Positions 19,611-28,381 of a DNA stretch of 64,000 bases are shown here, piece after piece; the stretch's first letter is position 1; each line of letters starts with the position of its first letter. The notes under the pieces were generated by a model. The model did no database searches and had not been told where the DNA came from. It saw only the letters and a program-made list of their open reading frames with translations. The position numbers and the translations under genes are program-made. The DNA is taken from positions 299,001 to 363,000 of the forward strand of contig NC_090148.1 of NCBI RefSeq assembly GCF_017916325.1. The letters run 5' to 3'. The DNA is from Leishmania martiniquensis (taxonomy: Eukaryota; Euglenozoa; Kinetoplastea; Trypanosomatida; Trypanosomatidae).

Positions 19611-19636
19611 GCCCCACGAAAAGCTTTTCGTGGGGC
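19611..19636. repeat. Perfect 26-bp palindrome upstream of the LRR gene acceptor
   Basis: Each 13-base half is the exact reverse complement of the other, with aagctt at the centre and GC-rich outer ends. It lies about 8 bases 5' (in transcription direction) of the pyrimidine tract that would direct SL addition to the LRR gene. Confidence 0.95.
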
Positions 19637-19794
19637 GTATGCGGGATGTCGTCAGCCAACGGAAGAACAAAAGAAGGCTTTTTTTCTGGGTACTCTGCGT
19701 AGGTGCGCACATACGCCCGTGCCGTCCCTTTCCCTCTCTGTCTGTCCCTCCCTCTCCCTTCCTCCCCCCTCTCTGTCTCTATCCCCCTCTCCCA

Positions 19795-19812
19795 ACACAC
19801 ACACACACACAC
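19795..19812. repeat. (AC)9 dinucleotide repeat
   Basis: 18 bases of alternating a/c next to a CT-rich block. Confidence 0.85.
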
Positions 19813-20985
19813 GGCGCAGACTGCACAGATTGCTCACGAGCACCTATGTGCGGTGAAGACGATACAGGGAGACAAGATGGGAGGGGGCGGGAGGAGGCAA
19901 TAGCGAGCACACGGAGTGTGCAGCACAGCTGCCAAGGATCGACTGCGCACGAGCTGATATTTCGGTGGAAATGTGGATGGTGACAGTGCACCATCAAAGG
20001 AGAAAGAAGCGGGGCCGAGTGCGAGTGTGCTGCAGGGGCGGCGGCGGTGGTGGAGCGGCGAGGCCGCGGGGAAAGGCGGATGAAGAGAGGGCGTGCAAAG
20101 GGATGGGGCTGTGCACAGCTCATCAAGACGGGCTTCTGGCTGCATGGCGAAGGTGCTCAATGGGTGGGCAAGCGCTGGTGGTAGCGAGGAGGGGGTAAAG
20201 GGCGCCACACCAGTGCTCGTGGCGGCGGATGCGCGCACTGACAGTCTGTCGAGGTCTCTCTCTCGCTGTCAGCGCCTCCACCTTCTGCTCGCCATCCGTT
20301 CTTCGTTCTTTTCCTGCCCTGCCTCGTGAGGGACTTGACGGAGGAGCGCGGCAGCACACACGCACACACACACCCTACACGCGCACAGGACATGGGTCTG
20401 CGCATGGATGCGTAGCCGCCAGGAGGGGAGAGCGCGCGGGTGTGGGGCGCGCAGCAGTGACTGCGTCTCGCCTTAAACACCTGCCCACTTGAGCAGCTCC
20501 TCTTTGATGGGCGCAGCGCTTGGAGAGCTGGCCCGGATGCGAGGCAGACGGGCGGTGGACTCCGCGGAGCATACGCATCTTTCTCTTTCTGTGTGTGTGC
20601 GGTCAAGCGGGCATGGGTGGGGGAGGAGGAGGGAGGGGGCACAGCGTCCATACCGTTCTCGGAGGATCAAGGAACACGTGCTCGCGGTGACACACCCACG
20701 GTCTCACTGGCAGAGCCCCCCTCTCCTCCTCTCCCCTCCCCTTCTGATTTTTACATACACCGCCGCGGACCTGCGCGACGACCGTTTCCACGATGCGGCC
20801 ATGTCCTTTGTACATCGACCTCCTCCCAATTTTTTTTTGCCGTCCCGCCCCCCCCCCTCTGGAAGCCCTCCAGTACATGGGAGAAGAGAAGGATTGGCGC
20901 CGTCGCTGTCGCTGCTACACGAGCCTGCGTGTTGTTGTCAGTGAGCGACATCACGGATGCCACTGTCTGCGATGGCGGCGCATGG

Positions 20986-21008
20986 CACACACACACACAC
21001 ACACACAC
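20986..21008. repeat. (CA)n dinucleotide repeat
   Basis: 23 bases of alternating c/a in the 3' UTR side of the 1531-aa gene. Confidence 0.85.
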
Positions 21009-21176
21009 CGACACAGACAGAAGTGCCGCCACCGACGCTGCACCCTTCCTCTCCTTCCCGAATAACCCCAAACTCCGTCCATCCACAGCGCCGAGGCGCT
21101 GCTGCGGCCATTCGCGGGTAATTTTGTTGGGCGCCTCCGAGTTACTGGTGCTACCCAACGCGCTGTCTGAGGGGAA

Positions 21177-24100
21177 CTATGGCGGCTGCTGCTGCTGCGC
21201 ATCTTCTTCAGTGCTTAGGCTTGTGCTACCGCTGCCGGTGTAGAGGTCCTCCTCGGCTGCAGATGGGACCGACTTGACCGACATGACAGCGGTGGAGCGG
21301 CGCCGCGCAGGGATGGAGAGGTCGATGACGCGGTCGCAGTCTTCGTAGCTCGCGGTGGTGCAGCGACTGCCGGCGAGCACGTTGCTGAGGGGAATGATGT
21401 GACTGGACGTCGGCGACTGCAGCATCTCTGAGCGCACCTCATAAAAGGTGGGAGAGGAGCCCGCGTACTTGTCACTCGTGCTGAGAACTTTCGTCGACAA
21501 CTCCGCCGAGTTCTCGAAACGTCCTGTCTCGCCCGTGGTCGCGCTGTTGCTCATGAAGCTGCCAGACGTTTTACCGAGGCCGTGCGAAGGTACGTGATGG
21601 ACGAACGGCACCGTGATGGTGGAGTCCGTCACGGATGGCCGGGATACAGATCTCTGTCGTTGGGGCTGCAGTGGCACCCCAACCGCAGTCGACCCACCAC
21701 GAGTAGGCGCTGCCGTTGCTGAGTGCTGCAGCTCCATCTTGAGCCGCCGTACCTCTCCTAACGCTTTGTCACGCTCCGTGAACGCTGCGCGGGCCTTCGC
21801 CTCCACGGCGTCCATCTTTCCTTGCAAGTCACGGGCAATACGGGACATTGCCTCCCGCCGCCGATGCCGCTCCAGCTCACACGTATCGCGGCGGTTGCAC
21901 AGTGGGCAGGGCTGCTCTGGGTGCGACGGAGGCTCGAGAGGCGGCTGCATACTGGCTTGCAGCACGGCGCTATGTGCAATGGACTTGATGCGCAGCACCG
22001 CCTCCGCCAGCGTCAAGCGGGTGTCGCTCAGCATCTGCAGCACATCAGGCAGGCGCAACACGTACGTGCTCCCCACGGTGGTATGCTTATCGGCACGGCC
22101 ACCCGGCGCAGCGATCACTGCCACGGTGCCCTGCTGCTCCTGTTGCTGGCGCTGCAGCATGAACTGTCGCCACGACCCGCGCAGATATTTGTGCACGTCA
22201 AAGTCCCTTCGAAAGAGTGCGTTCACCTCGTCCACCGTGCAATCTGTCGCCCCCATCGCCTCTAGATCTGCGTGGGTGATGATGGTCCCAGTCTTGCCCA
22301 CCTCCTGCTGCATCTGCTCTCGCACCCCAGCGGCGGCAGAGGCTGCCTGGTCGATATCGACATCACCGCCGCCCTTTTGGCACCATTGCGGCCGCCTCTC
22401 AGGACTCGTCTGCTCTGTGAGGGTGAGCATCGCAGAGGACACGCTATGCTCCAGCAGCGGATCTTCGCCGCCGCCGCCGCCAGGGAGCCCCATTGCCTCA
22501 TCATCGTTCACGAGAAACGCCTCACCATAGCTGCGGCCAGGCCGAGCACCGTTGCCCGAGCCGTCGAACGCCACGAAGCCTTTCTGTGCGGCCGCAAGAT
22601 CTGCATTGGCATTGCGCTTGTGGCGGTGCCTGGTGCAGTACTCCATGAACACCTCGTACACGCGCTGGCGGTGGCGCTTGTCCCGTTCGAAGGCGCCAAC
22701 GGCCCGCGCGACGGAGGCCCAGCGAGACGTGGCGACCTTGGCGGCTGGCGACACGTCCTTCAGGATCATGTTGTCATAGAGGCGCCCACAGAGCGTGTTT
22801 GTCGCCGTCACCAGTTCCTGTAATCCACTTAGCAGCCGATGCGACTCCGTGTAAAGCCCCTCCATGGTCCGCCGCTGCTCGAGTGCTTGGCTTCGCGCGA
22901 CGGCGACGGACGGAATCTCGGCGATGGTAGCCGTGAGCGCCGCTGTGCTACCACCGCCACTGGCTCCCGCCGCTGCCTCCGTGATGCCATCCAAGTGCGT
23001 CGATGCCCCTTCAAGATCGCTGTGGCGCACCTGCAAGTCGTGCACCTCCGTGAAGAAGCTGTCTAGCGCGGCACCGGCAGAGCTTGTCATGGACTCCATC
23101 AGCACCTGCAGCAGCGTCGCATGCTCGTCGTGGCGAAAGGTTTCGAAGCGGCGCGCCTTGGCAGCAACACGCGCCATGAGCTCATCGAGTTGGTCGCTCT
23201 TGCGCTGGAGCGGCTCGACGCGGTCGGACAGCTCCTTGTGGGATTCCTGTAGCTCTATGAGTGCCTTTCGCGTCGCCTCCAGCTCTTGCTGAAGGTGCGC
23301 CTTCTCTTTCCGCACTGTGTGCGTCACCACTGCGTCGGCGCGTGCCTGCTGCTTCACCTGACTGAGGAGGTGCACATTCGCGCTCGCGATGTCCATGGCC
23401 GACTGGCGGAGCAGGTCGAGCAAGGCGCCGCGTTCCACACAGTGGCTTGCTACTTGCCGAACCAACTCAGCAAGACCGGTGTCGAGGATGTCCAGCACAT
23501 GCGTGGCCGCGTCTGTGTAGGCCAAAAGTCGCTGCTCCCCAGGCGTGCCCCAGAGATCGGCGTCAAGGGTGCCGTGACCACCACCACCGCCGCCTAGTCG
23601 AACATCATCGCCCTCTTCATCGTCGCCGTCGGCGAGTACGTAGCGCGCCACCTGCGGATCGGCAAGCAGCGCCAGCCACCGCGGGTGGGACGGATCGCGC
23701 AGCATGCGGTCCAGCACCTCCGCCAGGATGTACACCTGTGAGCGTTCTACTGGACGTGGGGCAGGAAAGATCGTGTTGTGGGAGGTGCCGGCCCCGAACA
23801 TGGCCTGACTTCCAACGCCCGCATCGAGGGCCTCCGTGATGTGCAGGGGCTCTGTCCGCACCACTGAGGCCCTTTGAATCGCATCCCTCACAACTGTGCC
23901 CCCTGTCCCGTCGAACCGGGCTGGCTGCTCGCTCGCCCAGCTCTCCACCAGTGGCACCGCTGTTGCCTCGCCGCTGTGCACCGTGCGACTCGCGCTGCTC
24001 ACGCGAGTTGCGCTGGCGCGATTGTTTGCGATTGCTCCCGCCAACGCCGCCGCCGCTGAGGAAGACATGGGCCATGTCTTTTCCGCAGCTGTGACGGCGG

Positions 24101-25772
24101 ACGCGGCGGTCCCGGACCCGGTTCCTGTCGCAGGGGCGAGGCGGCCGAGGGACGCTGGGCTCGTGATCCACCAGGTCTCTGGGATGCGCACCTGATCCAG
24201 GCTTGTCAAGCGGTCCAGCAGGCACCTACGCCGCTCGCTGAGCGCCTCGGTGCCCTGTCCATGCATCCCAGCCGCCGAACGCTGCGCCACAAACTCGCGA
24301 CTCACGCACATCACCGCATCGAGTAGCGAGAAGGCAGGCTCCGCGGACGCGAACGGGAACACAGATGACGCCACGCCGCCTTCGCCCGCGTCGCCACCAC
24401 TCGCGCCGGGGCTGAGGTTGTTTGAATTGGCCCTGCACGTGGTGTGACTCCGTATGTTTGCTCGTGTAGGGGCCTTCACCACGGCGGCACGCGTGGACGG
24501 GCGTGCGGAAGAGGTGACCTCGGCGCGCGTGCAGTAGTACTCCACCAGCTGCCGCACGAGCGCACAGTCACTGGCGCTCACTGCGGCGGCAATGTGAGCG
24601 TGCGCGGCGGAGGGCATCGCAGGGGCGGCAGCGTATTGCGGCTTTCCTGCCGTTTCCTCCGCATCGAAGTCCGCGTACTCCGCGATGAGGTCGGACTGCT
24701 GCTTCGCCCCTGCAACTGCGGGCGCAAGAGGGCTGGACTGTGTCCGCGCCGTCGAAGTGGGACGACCACCAGTACCGCCGCTGCCGGAAGCCGCAGTATA
24801 GCACACTTCCGCGGCGGCCGTGATCGCGGGGAGTTCGTGGTAGTGCAGCTCAGTGGTGGTACTGCCGACCATGGCGGCCCTTGTGCCAGAGCCCCACCAC
24901 TGACGAGTGGCGGCAGCTTCAAGGAGAGTGGACTTTCCTGACCCGTCCTGGCGCTGTCCTTTCCAGCTGAGGCCGCACTTTCCAGCGGCGGCAGCTGTGA
25001 AGCGCGCTGGCCGGCGAGTTCGCTGGATAAGCTTCCCTAGCACTAGTGAGTTGATGCGGTCGTCGACGCCGGCCTCCAGAAGCGCGGCAGACACGGCAGG
25101 GGTGATGTCCATCAATGCCGAGGAGGCGGTGGGAGAGGTTGCGTCGCCTTCGTCGCTCAGGCTGCGCGGCAAGACGGCGCCGCCGTTGCAACTGCGGCCC
25201 TTTCGCCCCGTTTTATCACGTGGGCTGTCGAGGCTGAGGTGCCGCGTGAAGAGGCCGGCGGTGGCGTCTTGCAGCGCGACCATGTCGGCCCCGGCGCACG
25301 AGCCGTTGTCGGCAGAGGGACCCTCCGCTTGAGGCAGGTACGGCTCTCTCTCCAGCGAGGGACCAAATCCAACGTGCTCGAGGTGCAGCGTTGGCACCAC
25401 CGTTGCAGCAGCGGTGTGGCTGCGAGTGGGCGATGCGCCAAGTGGAGTGGGTGCGCTGTCCGTCGCGGCGGCGCCCATAGGCACCGCCATCCAGTTTGTT
25501 GGAGCCGCCTTGCTGCGTCGCCTGGCGGCGGCACCGTTACTTCCGTGCGGCTGTGGATACATGGAGGATATGCCGGCCGCACGCCCCACGCGTAAAGGGA
25601 GGAGAGCGCGTTGTGCCGACGCAATCGACGAGGCGGAGACATCTGTGCGACTCGTTGCCCCGAAGGAGATGGCAGTATTCTTGCCGGCGCTGGGGGAAGC
25701 CATTAATGATCTGGGCGACGACGAAAGCGACGCCTGCTGCTGTTGTCGAAGCACGGGCAGTTGCTGCGGCAT
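21177..25772 (-). CDS. Large coiled-coil hypothetical protein, 1531 aa
   Basis: The first ATG of the frame is at 25772 (MPQQLPVLRQQQQASLSS); the frame upstream begins only with a TTG. No AG lies between the nearest pyrimidine tract and this ATG, so the acceptor may be near 25905. A later start at ATG 25703 (MASPSAGKNTAISFG) is also possible. The N-terminal 600 residues are Ala/Ser/Thr/Gly-rich and disordered. From about 640 the protein is folded and helical. Residues about 800-890 form a strong coiled coil (EKAHLQQELEATRKALIELQ onward). Helical segments continue to about 1250. Near 1284 is a short Cys motif, CPLCNRRDTCE, followed by a second coiled coil (to about 1345). The C-terminus is Ser/Thr-rich. 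No membrane segment or enzyme motif. Likely structural (cytoskeleton or basal body), which is inference from architecture only. Confidence 0.8.
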   Translation of the reverse strand: MPQQLPVLRQQQQASLSSSPRSLMASPSAGKNTAISFGATSRTDVSASSIASAQRALLPLRVGRAAGISSMYPQPHGSNGAAARRRSKAAPTNWMAVPMGAAATDSAPTPLGASPTRSHTAAATVVPTLHLEHVGFGPSLEREPYLPQAEGPSADNGSCAGADMVALQDATAGLFTRHLSLDSPRDKTGRKGRSCNGGAVLPRSLSDEGDATSPTASSALMDITPAVSAALLEAGVDDRINSLVLGKLIQRTRRPARFTAAAAGKCGLSWKGQRQDGSGKSTLLEAAATRQWWGSGTRAAMVGSTTTELHYHELPAITAAAEVCYTAASGSGGTGGRPTSTARTQSSPLAPAVAGAKQQSDLIAEYADFDAEETAGKPQYAAAPAMPSAAHAHIAAAVSASDCALVRQLVEYYCTRAEVTSSARPSTRAAVVKAPTRANIRSHTTCRANSNNLSPGASGGDAGEGGVASSVFPFASAEPAFSLLDAVMCVSREFVAQRSAAGMHGQGTEALSERRRCLLDRLTSLDQVRIPETWWITSPASLGRLAPATGTGSGTAASAVTAAEKTWPMSSSAAAALAGAIANNRASATRVSSASRTVHSGEATAVPLVESWASEQPARFDGTGGTVVRDAIQRASVVRTEPLHITEALDAGVGSQAMFGAGTSHNTIFPAPRPVERSQVYILAEVLDRMLRDPSHPRWLALLADPQVARYVLADGDDEEGDDVRLGGGGGGHGTLDADLWGTPGEQRLLAYTDAATHVLDILDTGLAELVRQVASHCVERGALLDLLRQSAMDIASANVHLLSQVKQQARADAVVTHTVRKEKAHLQQELEATRKALIELQESHKELSDRVEPLQRKSDQLDELMARVAAKARRFETFRHDEHATLLQVLMESMTSSAGAALDSFFTEVHDLQVRHSDLEGASTHLDGITEAAAGASGGGSTAALTATIAEIPSVAVARSQALEQRRTMEGLYTESHRLLSGLQELVTATNTLCGRLYDNMILKDVSPAAKVATSRWASVARAVGAFERDKRHRQRVYEVFMEYCTRHRHKRNANADLAAAQKGFVAFDGSGNGARPGRSYGEAFLVNDDEAMGLPGGGGGEDPLLEHSVSSAMLTLTEQTSPERRPQWCQKGGGDVDIDQAASAAAGVREQMQQEVGKTGTIITHADLEAMGATDCTVDEVNALFRRDFDVHKYLRGSWRQFMLQRQQQEQQGTVAVIAAPGGRADKHTTVGSTYVLRLPDVLQMLSDTRLTLAEAVLRIKSIAHSAVLQASMQPPLEPPSHPEQPCPLCNRRDTCELERHRRREAMSRIARDLQGKMDAVEAKARAAFTERDKALGEVRRLKMELQHSATAAPTRGGSTAVGVPLQPQRQRSVSRPSVTDSTITVPFVHHVPSHGLGKTSGSFMSNSATTGETGRFENSAELSTKVLSTSDKYAGSSPTFYEVRSEMLQSPTSSHIIPLSNVLAGSRCTTASYEDCDRVIDLSIPARRRSTAVMSVKSVPSAAEEDLYTGSGSTSLSTEEDAQQQQPP

Positions 25773-26608
25773 TGATGCAAGGCGCGCACGCGGATCAAGA
25801 GAGGAAAACAGTAGCGTGGGTGAGGGTGTGCGGTGCGATGTAGCGGGGGGGGAATACAAGAGGGGAGGCCGACAAGAAGGGCGAGTGTGTGTGTGTGTGG
25901 CCCGCTAAAGGGCACTGGTGGGGATGCGTGTCTCACTCACTGTGTGTGTTGTGCGTGTGCGCCTGAATGAGCCCAGGTGGAGGAGACCGCAGCGTGGAGA
26001 GGTGCGTGCCGTTCACAAGCTAAGCGTCCCTCGACGACAGATGCCATATCAAAGATGCCGGCCGATTCACATCCAATGGAAAGGGGAGTGAAGAGGGGGA
26101 GGAAAGAAGAGGAACTTGTGGGTGTGTGTGCCTGTGTGCCAGCCTACATACACTACATACTTTTACTACATGCAAGCTGTCCCGGCACTGGCGGACAGAG
26201 AGACGGGGGGGGTCGGGTGGCCGACACAGACCCCATCACTTGCCACCTGCGCGCAGGCGCTTCGCTCATGAGATACGCGTATGCAACTCCTCCTCCTCCC
26301 CCCTCACTCTTGCGCAGAGAGCGCGAGCCGCATCTCCAGCTTTGTCTCTTCTTTTCCCCGCCCCTCTCAGTGGCCTACGGGACGCCCTGTGAAAGATGGC
26401 CAGCGGCATTGTCACCTCTAATCGCTCCACACGAAACAAACACGGCTACGACACGGCGATAACACCCCACGGACGCTGTCGTCACAGAGACATGAGCGCT
26501 ATAGCCCCCCTCCCTCCCTCCCTCCTCACAGGCACCGGCTAGCACAGAAGCGCAAACGTGTTTCGCCACGAACACAGCGACGATGCCACGCAGCATCGCT
26601 CCACCTAC
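25773..26608. other. Intergenic spacer, nothing specific
   Basis: Leader of the 1531-aa gene (with a (TG)n run near 25886-25899 on the plus strand) and 3' UTR of the GT25 gene. CT/GA-rich; no accepted frame. Confidence 0.5.
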
Positions 26609-27436
26609 TCAGCGAACAGACGTGCCACCGCCGACGAACTCGCGAAGGCGACGCGCGGCGTCTGCGAGGGCAGGGCTGTCAGCCGGCTTTTTCTGCACGT
26701 CTGTCGTGAACGACATGAGCTGAATGACTAAGGATGGGTGCAGCACATACGTCTTGGGGTCAGCGATGTATTGATCTTGCGCCGCAGTGTCGTCGGCAAG
26801 GCAGCTACTGATGTGTGTGTCTACTTGCCACGTCATGGGCAGCGACAACTCAAGGCAGCGCTGCGCGGAGGCGGCGTGCACAACGTACGCAGTCAGCTCT
26901 CGGTGCCCGTGATAGGCTAGACGAATGCCGTCCGCAACGTACGGCCGTGGCGGCTTGCCACTCGCCAGCAGATCGAGCCCGCCCATGTGCACTACTCCCC
27001 AGTCCGCCGGCACCAGTGACCAGCGCTCGCTGAGCTGGCGGGCGAACTGATGATGAAACTCGAGATCGTCCTCCAGGATGAGCGCGCATTTGCGCTGCTC
27101 CGAAACCACTCGCTGCCAGACCGCACGATGGGCAAGTGCACAGCCAATGGCACCCTTCGTCAGATCCACACCGTACAGCTTCTGCTCCGTGGGGAGTTGA
27201 TACCGCTGGTAGCCCAGGTCTGTGATCACTCCGTCCCTGTGCAAGCGCGAAACATCGAGCTCGTTGCCATCGACACCGCCGACACGCGCCACCTCGACGC
27301 CCGGCTTCAGAAACCTGTGCAGCCTCGCTCGCTTCACCTGCTGTTGCACATGTGCCCAGCGATCAGGTCGCCTGTCGAGGTTCAGCACGTAGCAGGCGTC
27401 AAAAATTGTGTGCCAGCACCGACACACACGCAGCAT
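26609..27436 (-). CDS. Glycosyltransferase family 25 (LPS-type) protein, 275 aa
   Basis: Start at ATG 27436 (MLRVCRCWHTIFDACYVLNL). In-frame ATGs near 27502 are possible, but the added residues come from a CA-repeat leader. The order of motifs is that of GT25: an N-terminal YVLNLDRRPDRW (16-27), the signature YGVDLTKGAIGCALAHRAVW (88-107), the nucleotide-sugar/metal-binding LEDDLEF (121-127) and a C-terminal WQVDTHIS (203-210) with HPSLVIQL near the end. Family members transfer sugars (often galactose) in bacterial LPS synthesis and on collagen hydroxylysines. I see no classic signal peptide or anchor, so the location is unclear. The acceptor is unknown; a role in glycoconjugate assembly is inference from the family. 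Confidence 0.88.
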   Translation of the reverse strand: MLRVCRCWHTIFDACYVLNLDRRPDRWAHVQQQVKRARLHRFLKPGVEVARVGGVDGNELDVSRLHRDGVITDLGYQRYQLPTEQKLYGVDLTKGAIGCALAHRAVWQRVVSEQRKCALILEDDLEFHHQFARQLSERWSLVPADWGVVHMGGLDLLASGKPPRPYVADGIRLAYHGHRELTAYVVHAASAQRCLELSLPMTWQVDTHISSCLADDTAAQDQYIADPKTYVLHPSLVIQLMSFTTDVQKKPADSPALADAARRLREFVGGGTSVR

Positions 27437-28381
27437 TGCCCACCGACAGGAGTGCTGGACCAGGAGCCGCTCTATGTGTGTGCGATAAAGGTTGACGTGC
27501 ATGTGCATGCACACGCGTGTGTGTGTGTGTGTATGCGTTCCGTCGAAAGATGAGCGGAGCAAATGAGGTGAGCAGCGGTGAGGAATGCTGAGAGACTTAG
27601 ACGAGAAGAGGGGCGAAGCGCCCCCGCCGCCGCTGCGTGAGAACACCGCCCATCTCGCCCTGCTTCCGTTTTGTTAACGCTGCAGCTGCAGCGGAGCCCC
27701 CGACACACCCCTAGCTCGCTCCGCTGGGCAAGGAAACGCCACGCCGCAGCACTCGGGGCGAGAGGAACACGCGCGAAGGAAAGGGCTATGCCCACCCCCC
27801 TCCCCCTCCCCGGCAGAGCGTGGCTTTGCCACCGTCTCTCTGCCTCGCACAAGTGCGGGGCAACACGCTAATGCGAACGCGCGGGACGGCTGTGGCGTTG
27901 CCCCGACCCGCTATGCCTTACCATCACCACTACCACCACCTCTCTCCGCCCCTGATACGCATGTACATGGAGAGAGGGGCAAGAGACGGCGTAGATGATC
28001 GGCGCCGCTGTGCCAGGGGTGATGCGCGAGTAGGCGGGTGGCCGCAGGGTGTGTCTTTGTACGTCACGGCGCTGCCTTTTTATTTCCCGTTCTGTTTATT
28101 CATCAGTTTCAGTTTAACTTTCCCCGCCGGCAACCGTAACGCGTGCGCTTCAGCACATAGCTGCCGCGCCTGTTCGCAACAGGACCAGCGTGCATCCGCC
28201 AGAGAGGCGGCCGGCGCGGTGGGCACTCTCGCACTTCAGAAAGCTTGCCCATCCTTCTGCCAAACGCCCTTCCGCACCCCCGTCTCCACTTCAGTCGTGC
28301 GAGAGATCACGCCCTAGCGAGGGTGGCGCTCGTATTGTGGACGACGACGACCACCACACCAACCAGCTAAAGCGGGCGCCC
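27437..28381. other. Intergenic spacer, nothing specific
   Basis: Leader of the GT25 gene with a (TG)n run near 27520-27531 and a 12-base palindrome (tgtgcatgcaca) near 27503. The rest is 3' UTR of the TRM1 gene. No accepted frame. Confidence 0.5.

Larger units (their letters stand above)
19551..21176. other. Intergenic spacer with palindrome and (CA)n runs
   Basis: Besides the acceptor and palindrome it holds (CT)n blocks near 19735-19795, (CA)n at 19795-19812 and 20986-21008, and a T8/C9 stretch near 20830-20860. No coding frame accepted; the longest frames are low complexity. Confidence 0.55.
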
